The notes under the pieces: generated by a model
Databases searched by the model: none
What the model saw: the letters and a program-made list of their open reading frames with translations, nothing else
Told to the model about the DNA's origin: nothing
In this document: piece by piece, positions 18,815 to 30,800 of the stretch
How positions within the stretch are numbered: position 1 is the first letter of the stretch
Layout of the letters: each line of letters opens with the position of its first letter
Made by a program: the position numbers and the translations under genes
Assembly: GCF_900496995.4 (NCBI RefSeq)
Contig: NC_044008.1
Location: 1,154,453-1,218,452, forward strand
Source: Aquila chrysaetos chrysaetos
Taxonomy: Eukaryota; Chordata; Aves; Accipitriformes; Accipitridae
Reading direction: 5' to 3'
DNA length: 64,000 nucleotides

Positions 18815-21800
18815 TCAGGGGACAGTGACACGGTAGGGGCTGCCGGGGACGTTGTCGTCCCCCCAGCGCAGGATGAGGACGTAGTCCCCCTTCTCCTTGA
18901 CCGTGTAGGTGACGTTGTAGATCCGGTTGCCCACGTGCTTGACGTAGACCTCCTCGCAGGGGGTCTTGGGGCCGTGGACCCCCACCATCAGCATGTTGGT
19001 GCCTGGCGGGGAGCAACGCTGGGTCTACACCCTGCCCTCGAGAGCCCAGACCCCCCCCCTGCCAGACCCCAGACCCCCCACCGGACCCCCACCTCTGGCC
19101 CGTTGCCTTCCCCACCAGACCTGAGACCCTCCACCAGACCCTGGACCCTCAACCAGACCTCCCCGCCCGACCCACCACCTCCCCCACTGGACCACCCTAA
19201 TGACCCATCGCATCCTCCGCCAGACCCCGGACCCCCCACTGGACCCCCCCCACGACCCATCGCATCCCCCTGAGACCCCAGGTCCCTTGGACCCCCTCCC
19301 AGTGACCCATCACATCCCACCCCAGACCCCAGACTCCCCACCAGACCCCCGCAGTGACCCATCCCCTCCCCTCCCAGCACCCCCAGGACCCCTCGAGACA
19401 CCCCAGGACCCCACCGTGCCCCCCCCCCTCCACGCACCAGCCTTGCTGCAGTCGACGGTGAAGTGGTTCTTCTGGCCAAGGAAGGCGGTGGCCAGCCCCG
19501 GCCCCCGCGCCACCACCTTCCCCGCGTCCGAGGAGAACTTGGGGAGCCCCCCGAAAGCGGGCGGTCCCCGGGACGACGTCCCCCCCCCGCGTCACCGTCT
19601 CCACCAGCACCGTCGACGTCTCGTGCAGGCTGTGTCCCCCCGACAGACGCGGGCCTGGTGGGGGACGACGACGTCATCAGTCCCCTGCCCGTGGGGACAC
19701 CCCCACTCTGTCTCTGGGGACCCCCCCTGGGGAACCCACCGCACTGCCCATCCCCCCAGGGACCCCTGTGACACCACTCTGGGGGTCCCCAGCGTGTCAC
19801 CTTGGGGACCCTCTGTTGCATGACCCTGGGGACCCCCCCATCACACAACCCTCAGGACCCCCAGTCATGTCACGCTGGGGGTCTCCCTTCATGTCACCTT
19901 GGGGGTCCTCCATCATGTCACCCTTGTGACTCTCTATCCCACCACCCTAGGGACCCCCCTATCCCACCACCCTGGGGACCCCCCTATCCCACCACCCTGG
20001 GGACCCTGTCACCCCTGTCACAGCACCCTGGGGACCCCTGAGCGTGTCACCTTGGGGGGTCCTCCATCATGTCACGCTGGGGACACCCCAGCATGTCACC
20101 TTGGGGGTCCTCCTTCATGTCACCCTGGGGGTCCTCCATCACGCCACTCCACTGAACCCTTGTCACCCCTCCCCGGAGACCCCTCGTCAACCCCCCGGGG
20201 ACCCCCTGGGACCCATCCCCGTCCCCCCATCCGTACCGGTGACCTTGGCCTTGAAGGGACTGCCGACGATGTGGTGGGGGCCGCCGTACTTGATGGAGAT
20301 GAGGTAGCTGCCGGGGGCCATGGGGGTGTAGGTGACCCGGTAGCCCTCGGGGCACTCCCGGCAGTCCATCTTCACCTTGGAGGGGCCGTCGATGGTCACG
20401 GCCAGCGCGCCCGCCCCCGCGTTGGCCGTCTTCACCAGGAACTCCGAGCACACGCCTGCGCCGGGGTGGGTCAGGCGCCGGCACCGCGCCGCGGCCGCGT
20501 CCCCGCTGCCACCACCCCGTGGCCACGTCCCCATTGCCACGACCCCAAGCTGTGGCTCCACGCCACGGCCGTGTCCCCATTGTCACCACCCTGAGGTGTG
20601 GCCCCATGCCATGGCCACGTCTCCGTCGCTACCGCCTAGAGCTGTGGTCCCATACCGTGGCCACGTCCCCATTGCCAGCTCCCCATGGCCATGTCCCCAC
20701 TGCCACCAACCTAGAGTCATGGCCCCATACCACGGCCACGTCCCCATTGCTACCACCCTATAGGCTTGGCCATCGCTCCTTTGCCATCACCCTGTAGGTA
20801 TGGCCATGTCCCCGCTGCCGCCACTCCAGAGCTTTGGCTCCGTGCCATGGCCGTGTCCCCACTGCCGTGGCCATGTCCCCATTGCCACCACCCCATAGGC
20901 ATGGCCGTGTCCCCACCACCACCCTCCCACGGCCATGGTATTGACCACGGCCATGGCCATTGCCACCACCCCATAGCTACATGGCCGTGTCCCCAGTGCC
21001 AGCACCCCACAGCTACATCCCCATGGCCATGTCCCTGGTGCCACCATCCCACGGCTACATCCCCACGGCCACGTCCCTGGTGCCACCACCCCACAGCTAC
21101 GTCCCCATGGCCATGTCCCTGGTGCCACCATCCCACGGCTACATCCCCACGGCCACGTCCCTGGTGCCACCACCCCACAGCGATGTCCCCGCGGCCACGT
21201 CTCCATCACCACCCTCCCACAGCTGTAGCATTGACCGTGGCCACGTCCCCCCAGGGCCCCCCGCCCCGAGCCATGTCCCTCGCGAGCGGTGTCACCTGTG
21301 AGGCCGCCCTCGAGGCCGGGGCCGTAGGCGGTGACGAGTCCGGGGTCCCCAGCCTGGCTCTGCTCGCCCACCCGGATATTGAAGGGGCTGCCGGGCACGT
21401 GGCGCCCGTTGAAGCGCAGGTCGATGGAGTGCACCCCGTTCTCCCGCGGCAGGAACCCGATGGCGTACTTGTCTGGGGGTGGCACCGCGTCACCCACCGC
21501 CCCCACGCTGTGCCTCCGTGTCCCCATCTCCCTGTGTCCCTGCATCCCCTGTGTCCACGTCCCCGTGTCCCCACACCCCCATGTCCCTCCATCCCTTGTC
21601 CCCACATCCCCATGTCCCCACATCCCTTGTCCCCCCATCCCCATGTCCCTACACCCCCATGTCCCTCCATCCCTTGTCTCCACGTCTCCATGTCCCTACA
21701 CCCCCGTGTCCCTCCATCCCTTGTCCCCACATCCCCATGTCCCCATGTCCCTTGCCCCCACATCCCCATGTCCCCACACCCCCATGTCCCTCCATCCCTT

Positions 21801-24800
21801 GTCCCCACACCCCCACACCCCCACACTCCCCTGTCCCTCCATCCCTTGTCCCCACGTCCCCACGTCCCCACGTCCCCATGTCCCCACACCCCATGTCCCC
21901 ACGTCCCCGTGTCCCCATGTCCCACCGCTGTCCAGCTCGGAGACGTAGCACTCCTCCACGACGCCGGCCGGCGTGTGCACCTTGGCGTCGATGACGCCCC
22001 GCGCCCCGTTCAGCTGCACCGCGAAGGACGCCGGCTGGTTCACCGTCACCGTCTCCTGCGGGGACACGGCCGCTGGTACTGACCCCCGGGGACCCCCCCG
22101 GCTTGGAGGTGGGCACGGGGTCAGCATGGGGGGGGCACGGGGCTGGGGGTACCCCAAGGGTGCCACATGGGCGCAAGGTGGCCCAGGGGTGACGTGGGGG
22201 ACCCGGGGGGTTGTCTGGGGAGCCCAGGGGTGCAGGGTGACGCTGGGGGGTGACTCTGGGGGGGTGACTCTGGGGGGGTGACCGGGCGTCCCCACGTCCC
22301 CGGGTACCTGGAGGCTGGTGACGGTGAGGCGGCGGGCGTCATCGGAGTGGGAGGCCACGGGCACCACGAAGGGGCTGTCGGGGATGTGCTCCTCGTTGAA
22401 CTTGATGGAGACCTCGTAGTCACCTGGGGGGACACAGGTGGCCTCGCACGGGGGCACGGGGACACCCTGACGCTGGGACACCCGTGCACAGGGACACCCA
22501 CGCACTGGGACACCCGTGCACCCTGTGCGTGGGAACACCCCGACACTGGGACACGCTCACTTGGGGACACCCTCGCACGGGGAGGACCCTCGCACGGGGA
22601 GGACCCTCGCACGGGGACACCCTCGCACGTGGGTCCCACCTTGCGTGAGGGTCCCTATCCCCCTGGCACGAGGCTGTGCGCAAACCCTGAGGTTGTGGGA
22701 GGGTTTAGGGGTTCAGGGATTGAGGGGGGGGGGACACGACACCCCGAGACCCACCGGGCTCCTGGACGAGGTAGGAGACGCCGCAGGATCCGTCCTTGCG
22801 GTCCTCGAAGGCGATCTCGGCCTTGCTGGGCCCCTCCACCGCGATGGAGAGGCCCCCGGCCCCCGCCTCCCGCGTCCAGATGCTGAATTCAGCTGGGGGG
22901 GGACACGGACACTCATGGGTGCCCCAGTCCCCCGCCAGTGCCACCCCCAGCCACAATCCCCCCGCGGCTCCTGCACCCATATCCCCCCCAACTGCACCCG
23001 TATCCCCCCCCATTGCCCCCGTATCCCCCCCCCCATATCCCTCCCATTCCACCTGCACCCATATCCCCCCCAGGTGCACCCATGCCCCGCATTGCACTCC
23101 CCCTGCACCCATACCCCCCCCAAGTGAACCCCCACCCCCCGTTCCCCCTGCACCCATATCCCCCTCACCTCTTGCACCCCCCCAAACAGCCCCCACATTC
23201 CCCCCCGTTGCACCCATATCCCCCCCAACTGCACCCATAGCCCCTATTGCCCCCATACCCCCCCACCCCTAGCAGCCATACCCCCCCCCCCATCACCCCC
23301 CCCGTACCTGGCACGCCGGCCACGCCACGCTGGAGGCCGGTGCCCCCCGCTCGCACCTTGTGGGCACCCCCTTCGCCCAGGGGCCCGACGGTGAACTGGA
23401 AGGGGCTGCCGGGCACGTGCTGCCCGCGGTACTTGACGCTGACGGTGTGGGGGCCCATCTCCTGGGGCACGAAGCGCACGCTGTACACCCCCGCGCCCCC
23501 CGCCACCACCTCCGCCTCGAACCGCTGCCCCGAGGGGCTCAGCACCTGCGCCGACAGCTCCTGCGGGGACGCCTCGCCTGCGGGGACACCGGGGCACCCC
23601 GTCATCCCCGGGGCACCTCGGCACCCCATTACCCTGGCACACCGGCACCATGTCACCCCCTCCATCGCCCTGGCACCCCAGCACCAGGGCACACCGGTAC
23701 CCTGGCACCCCGGCACCACGGCACCCCGGCACCATGAAACCGTGGCACCGTGCCATCCCACCACCCTGGCACCCCATCTGCCCATCACCATGGCGCCGGG
23801 GCACCCCGGTACCAGGGCACCTTGGCATCCCAGCACCCAGCCCCATCACCCCAGTGCCGTGTCACACCCCAGCACCATGGCACCCCAGTACCCTGGCAGC
23901 ATGGCATCCTGGCACCCCGGCACCATGGCACCCCAGCACCATGGCACCATGGTACCCTGGCACCATGGCACCCTGGCACCCCAGCACCATGGCACCCTGG
24001 TACCCTGGCACCCCAGCACCATGGCACCCTGGCACCCCGGCACCCCAGCACCATGGCACCCCAGCACCATGGCACCATGGTACCCGGCACCATGGCACCC
24101 TGGCACCCAGCACCATGGCACCCTGGCACCCCAGCACCATGGCACCCTGGTACCCTGGCACCCAGCACCATGGCACCCTGGCATCCCATCACCCTGGCAT
24201 CCCATCACCAGGGCACCCCGGCACCATGAAACCGTGGCACCCTGCCATCCCACCACCCTGGCACCCCATCTGCCCATCACCATGGCACCGGGGCACCCCG
24301 TCACCGTGTCACCCCACCGCCCCTGCACCCCACCAGGGACCCCCCCGCCACCCCGAGACCCGCCAGATCCTGCGTGCCCCCCCCCCCCCCCCCGCTGGGC
24401 GCAGACCTCCCTGGGGAGTGTGCACCCTGGTGCAAAGGACACAGGAGCACTTGCAGGCGCGTGCCCACACGCGCGCACACGCTTGCCAGCATGTGCAGAC
24501 ATGCGCATGCATGCACGCACACCTGTGAGTTTGCACTTATGCTAAGGCCGTGCACACCCCCGGGCGCGTGCACACCTGCTTGTGCACGCTTGCAAGTGTG
24601 CACGCGCATGCACGCTCTCACGAGCGTCTGCACACATGCACACGCTTGCAAGAGTGCCTGCACACCTGTGAGTTTGCACACTTGCACTAAGGGCGTGCAC
24701 ACCCCCGTGAGCGTGCAAACCCACTTGTGCACGCTTGCAAGCACGTGCACACATGCCCACGCTTGCAAGCATGCACACACACCTGTGAGTTTGCACACTG

Positions 24801-27800
24801 ATGCTAAGGGCATGCACACCCCTGTGAGCGTGCACACCCGCTTGTGCACACTTGTGCAAAAGGTCCCACTCTGTGAAGGGCCAGTGTTGCCCCCCCCAAT
24901 CTCCGCGCACATCCCCGTGTGAGGGGCGCACACCCCCTCTTGTGAGCACAGCAGCCGGTGCCCAGCTACCGCACGTGTGCAAAGGCAGCCTCGTGCGAGC
25001 GAGTGTGTCCCCAGAGCTCCTGGGACACAGGCGCGTGTCCTGGCCTCGTGCGAGGCCTTGTGCAAGGGGCACACACAGGCTGGCGGGGGGAGGGTGTGTG
25101 CTGGCCCCTGGTGTGAGCACACAGCCCTTGTGCAAGGGCACACGGCCCCCGTGAGCACACACAGCCCCCGTGCAAGCACACTCCCATGTGCAAATGCACA
25201 TTCAGCCCTTGCACAAGCACACAGCCCCATGCAAGCACACGCCCTTGCGCAAGCGTGCCCGCAGTGCTGTGTGAGCGCGCGCAGCCCCGTGCAAGCACAC
25301 TCCCGTGTGCGAACGCGCATCCAGCCCTTGCGCAAGCACGCCTCTGTGCAAGCACGCCGCCGCGCAAGCACGCAGTGCCTGTGCAAGCCCGCTCCCCTGC
25401 ACAAGCACAGCCCCCGTGCAAGCCCACAGCCCCCGTGCGAGCGTGCTCCCCTGCGCAAGCGCATCCAGCCCTGGCGCAAACGCAGCCCCCTGCAAGCGCA
25501 GCACCCGTGCAAGCACGCTCCCCTGCAAGCACGCAGCCCTGGCGCGAGCCCGGCGCCCGTGCGAGCCGGCTCTGACGCACCCGTGCAAGCGCAGCCCTCG
25601 TGCGAGCCCGCTCCCCTCCACGCGCGCGGCGCCCGTGCCGGCGCGCTCCCCGCCAAGCCCGCTCCCGCTGCAAGGAGCAAGCCCGCTTCCCCCCGACCCC
25701 ACCGTGCAAGCCCCCCCGCCCTCGCTCGCCCCCCCCCCCCCCGTTGGCCGGCACCCACCCTCCTGGCCGCGGGCGATGGAGCCGAAGGAGCCCAGGCCCT
25801 CGCGGGCCAGGAAGCCCCCGAAGACGTTGGGGAAGGGGTCCCCGCCGACCTGGGTGGATTCCTCCACCCGCACCTCCCGCTTGGTCTCGCCGCCCCGCGT
25901 CTTGCTGATCTCGGTGCGCTCGGTGCGCGTGTAGGTGTGGCTGCTCCGCGTGAAGGTGCGCGTCAGGCGCTCCTGCGCCGACACCATCTGGAACCAGTTG
26001 CCTGCCGGCCGCCGGCGCCCGACGGAGACGGTGACGGCACAGGGAGAGGCGCGGGGGGCACGGGGGTGCGGGGAAGGATGGGTGGAGAGGTGGGGGGGGG
26101 TGGAAGCAGGGATGGAGACGGGGTGGATGGAGGCGTGGGTGGACGTAGGGATGGAGACATGGATGGAGACGTGGATGGATGGAGACGGGGGTGGGAGCAG
26201 GGATGGAGACAGGGATGGATGGATGGACATGTGGGTGGAAGTAGGGATGGAGACGGGTGGATGGAGACATGGATGGGTGGAGGCAAGGATGGATGGAGAC
26301 GTGGGTGGAAGCAGGGATGGAGACAGGGATGGATGGAGATGTGGATGGATGGAGACAGGGGTGGAAGCAGGGATGGAGACGCATGGATGGAGACGTGGGT
26401 GGATGGAGATGTGGATGAATGGAGGCAAGGATGGATGGAGATGTGGGTGGAAGCAGGGATGGAGACAGGGGTGGATGGAGACAGGGATGGAGACAGGGAT
26501 GGATGGAGAGAGGGGTGGAAGCAGGGATGGACACAGGGGTGGATGGAGACGTGGATGAATGGAGATGGGGTGGAAGCAGTGATGGACACAGGTGTGGATG
26601 GAGACGGGGGTGGGAGCAGGGATGGAGACGTGGATGGATGGAGATGTGCAGGGATGGAGATGTGGATGGAGACGGATGCATGCAGGGATGGAAGTAGGGG
26701 TGGATGCAATGATGGATGGACACAGGGATGGATGGTCACATAGATGGACACATGGGTGGAGATAGGGATGGACACAGGGGTGGAGATAGGGATGGATGGA
26801 CGTAGGGATGGATGTGCGGATGGGTGGACACACCGATGATCACAGGCACAGACACGCGTGGACAGACGAACACAGAGACGGACGCGTGGACGGACGCGTG
26901 GGTGGATGCACAGGTGGGTGGAGGCACACCCGGAGGGACGCACGGACGGACACGCGGACGCACGGGCAGACGCGGACGGGCACGAGGACAGGCGCACAGA
27001 CGGACGGGGAGAGAAGGAAGAAGGAGGCAGAAATCAGAGCTGGAGCGGCCGAGACGCGTCCCCATCCCCGAGCCCCACGGAGGAAGAGGAAGAGGAGGAA
27101 GAGGAGGAGGAAGGCCAGCTCCTACCTGGGATCTTGAGGTTGAGGTCGCAGGTGCTGCCGATGGTGGCGATGGAGGGGGCCTGCCGCCGGCGCGTGATGC
27201 TCTCCTTCACCCGCCCCTCGCCCGTCACCTTCACCGAGAAGGGGCTTCCTGCGGGTGATGGCCACCTCAGGGACCTGGTCACCAAGGGGGGACCCAGGGG
27301 TCCGGGCGCCCCAGTGCCACCCCGCGTGCCCCCGTCCCCCCCAGTCCCCACCTGGGACGTGTTTGTCGGCAAACTTGATGTTGATGATGTAGTTGCCGGG
27401 TTCGGTGGGGCAGTAGGTGACCTTGCAGGTGCCGTCCTCCACGTCCTCACAGTTGATGTCCACCTTGCTGGGCCCCTCGATGGAGAGGCTCAGCCCCCCG
27501 TAACCTGGGCAGCCATGAGGACATGCTCAGAGCTGTCCCACTGCTGCTGTCCCCATCCTGGCCATGCTCATGCCATGGCCACCATCCCATCCTGGCCATG
27601 ACCATGCCATGGCCATGGTCACCATAGCATGACCCTCTTGGCTATGGCTGCACCATGGCCACGGGCACCATCCCTTCCTCGCCATGGCCACAGCCATGGC
27701 CACCAGCCCATACACCACCATGGCCACTACCCTATCCTATGCTGGCCACAGCCGTGGCATGGCCTTGGCCACCATCCCATCCGGGCCTTGGCCATGCCAC

Positions 27801-30800
27801 CACCACAGCCACCATCCAAGCCCAGCCACAGCGACCATCCCACCTTGGCCATAGGCATGGCCACCACCGCGCTCGAGCCACAACCACGGCCACCATCCCA
27901 CCCTTGCTATGGCACACCATGGCCATAACCATGGCCACCACTCCATCTTGTGCTGGCCACAGCCATGACATGGTCTTGGCCACCATTTCATCTTGGTCAT
28001 GGCCATGGTCACCATCACACCCCAGCCACAACCATGGCCTCCATCACATCCTGGCCATGACCATGGTCACCATCACATCCCAGCCACGTCCACGGCCACT
28101 GTTCCATCCTGGCCATGGCTACCATCTCATCCCTGCCACAACCACAGCCACCATCCCATCCCAGCCGTGGCCACCATCCCATCCTAGCCAGAGCCATGGT
28201 GACCACCTCATCCCAACCATGACCACATGATGGCAATGACTACGCCACAGTCCCATCCCCACCCGTGGCCCCAGGGAGCGTGGTCTCACCGGCGCTGCGT
28301 GTGTCCACAATGAACTCGGACACCTCGAACGTGTGACCTTCCACCAGTCCCTTGCCCCACACCTTCACCCGGCTGGCGTCCCCGATCTCCGACTGCCCCA
28401 CCAGGATCTTGAAGGGGCTGTTGGTGACGTGCTGCCCGCTCTTCTTCACACTCACCACGTGCTCGCCCACCTCCTTGGGTGTGAAGGAGATGCCTGGGGG
28501 GAACACCACTGTCAGCCACCTCTACCAGCCCTGGCCACCACCACAAGCCCCTGATCACCAGCAATGTGCCGTGGCCATCAAGCCCTGAGCACCTAATGCC
28601 ATGGGGCCACCCATCCCTGTGACCCCACAGCCCTGTCGTCCCTTGTCCCACGTCCCCAAGTCCCACATCACCCTCTCTGTGTGCCCACCACCTTACACCC
28701 CATGTCCTAGCTCTCCTGCACCCACATCCTCCTGGCTCCATGTGCGCATGTCACCGTGTCCCCTGTCCCCATGTCCCCCACGCACCGATGTGGCGGTTGG
28801 GCAGCCGCTTGAGTAGGCAGGGCTCCTCGTTGCCCGATGGCGCCCGGATGCTGGCCGTCAGCAGGCTCAGGTCCGTCTCTGTGATCTTCAGCGAGACATC
28901 CGTCGAGGTGCCCACGTTGAGTTGGGATGTCCGCATGGAGTCATCCCCTATGGAGATGCCATCAGTGGGGCCGAGGGGACAGCGGCCTGAGGTGGGTGGG
29001 GAGTTGGATGGGGTGTCCAGGGCTGGAGATGGATGGGGTCCCCATGGCCATGTGGACAGGGTCCCCAGGGACAGGGAAGGATGAGGTTCCCATAGATGTG
29101 TGAATAGGGTCCTCAAGGCCATGTGATAGGGTCCCCATGAGGTCCCCTGGGCCACGTGATGGGGTCCTGGTGGCCAAGCAGGAGTGGTCAAGGCCATGTG
29201 ATGGGGTCTTGGAGGCTGGGAATGGATGGGGTCCCCACGGCCATGTGGTGGGGTCCTGATGGCCACGCAGCTGTCCCCATGGCCATGTGCACAGAGTCCC
29301 CATAGGTGTGTGAATGGGATGCCCATGGCTGGGGCTGGCCATGACCATGTGATGGTGTCTCCAAGGCCCCACAAAGTCCCCATGGCCATGTGATGGGGTC
29401 CTGGTGGCCAGGGATGGACAGGGACATCACGGCTGTGTGATGGGTTCCCAGTGGCCATGCAGGTGTCCCCATGACCATGCAGATGCCCCCATGGCCATCT
29501 GGAGGTCCCAAGGACCTTGGGTTGGATCCCCAAGACCACGGGTGTCCCGTCTCACCAGTGATCTTGGCGGTGAAGGGGCTGCCCGGGATGTGCTTGTCAT
29601 CGAAGCGGACAATGATGTTGTAGTCCCCAGGGGCAGTGGGCAGGTAGGACACCGTGCAGGTCCCATCCTTGTTATCCTGGCAGGTGATCTCTGCCTTGGA
29701 GGGACCCTCCACTGCCAACGAGAGCCCACCTGGGGGGCACAGGGAGGGCATCAGGAGGCATTGGGGATCTCCAACACCTTCCTAACCCCTCCTGGTGGCA
29801 TTGGGGGGGTCTCCAAAACCCTCCCAGAGCCCCTAGTGCCCCCCTTGGCCACCACTCACCCTCCCCGGCATCCTTGGTGACGATGGTGAAGGTGCAAGGC
29901 TTGTTGACCATGCCGTGACTCAGCCCCGGCCCATAGGCGCTCACGTGCCGGGGGTTGATGGCGTCCACGTAGAACTGGAGAGGGCTCCCTGGGGACACAG
30001 GGGACGATGGTCAGGGACCCCACGGGGACACCTCGCACCATAGCGGGCTGCTCAACCCATGGGTGCCCAACCAGGGCGAGGTGACGTCAGCCTTGCTCAG
30101 CCACATCCCAGTGGTCCCAGTAGCCCCCCAAGTCTCACCAGGGATGTGGTTGCCATCATAGCGGATGTCCATCTCGTGCAGGCCGGCCTCGGTGGGGGCG
30201 AACCGCACCGTCACCGTCCCGTCCTTGTTGTCCGTGATGTTGGGTCGCGCCGTCTTCCCCGAGGGCATCCGCACTTCCCCTGGGGTCACCGCGTCAGCCG
30301 GGCACCGGGGGCGGCTGGTTCGTGCCCCACTGTGCCCCACAGCCTGGTCCATGGCTCCCCCAAAATCCCCGCACCCCCCCACGTGCCATCCCCACCCCCC
30401 ATACCTGTGATCTCACCCTTCTGCACCGTGAAGGGGATGACGAGGTTGAAGGGCCGGAGGTTCTCGGCGGTGGCGGGAGGCTCCTCTGTGGCCTGATGCC
30501 GTGGGGCAGAGAGGAGGTGTAAGAACCATGGCACCCCATCGTGGGCTCCCAACCCCATGGTGACCATCACAGTCTTCCAACTCTATGGTGCCCACCATGG
30601 CCCCAGCTTTCTGCCCCATTGTGCCCATCATGGTCTCCCAACTCCCTGGCGACCATCGCGGTCTCCCAACCCCACAGTATCCACCCTGGCCCCAACTCTC
30701 TGCCCCACAGTGCCCATCATAGTCTCCAAACCCCATGATGGCCACCCTGGCCCCGATTCTCTGCCCCCTGGTGCCCATCATGGTCTCCCAACTACACTGT

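Larger units (their letters stand above)
18815..23577 (-). other. FLNC: FLNC exons 40-47: Ig21-Ig24 and hinge 2
   Basis: Exons: 23308-23577, 22755-22892, 22308-22423, 21926-22055, 21296-21472, 20237-20455, 19438-19654, 18815-19002. Exon 46 encodes hinge 2 ([19 protein letters not shown]) and the start of Ig24. One extra C at 19580-19588 shifts its frame; with eight the text reads [20 protein letters not shown], matching human FLNC. The last exon ends [16 protein letters not shown] and stop. Confidence 0.95.
25759..30492 (-). other. FLNC: FLNC exons 31-39: Ig16-Ig20 with FLNC insert
   Basis: Exons: 30405-30492, 30139-30279, 29860-29988, 29556-29729, 28786-28947, 28290-28493, 27352-27504, 27126-27248, 25759-26001. 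Exon 31 starts directly with [17 protein letters not shown]. The 33-residue hinge 1 of the long human isoform is absent. Exon 39 (243 bases) carries the filamin-C-specific Ig20 insertion, with [20 protein letters not shown] and [16 protein letters not shown]. In human FLNC this insert serves Z-disc targeting. Confidence 0.95.
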
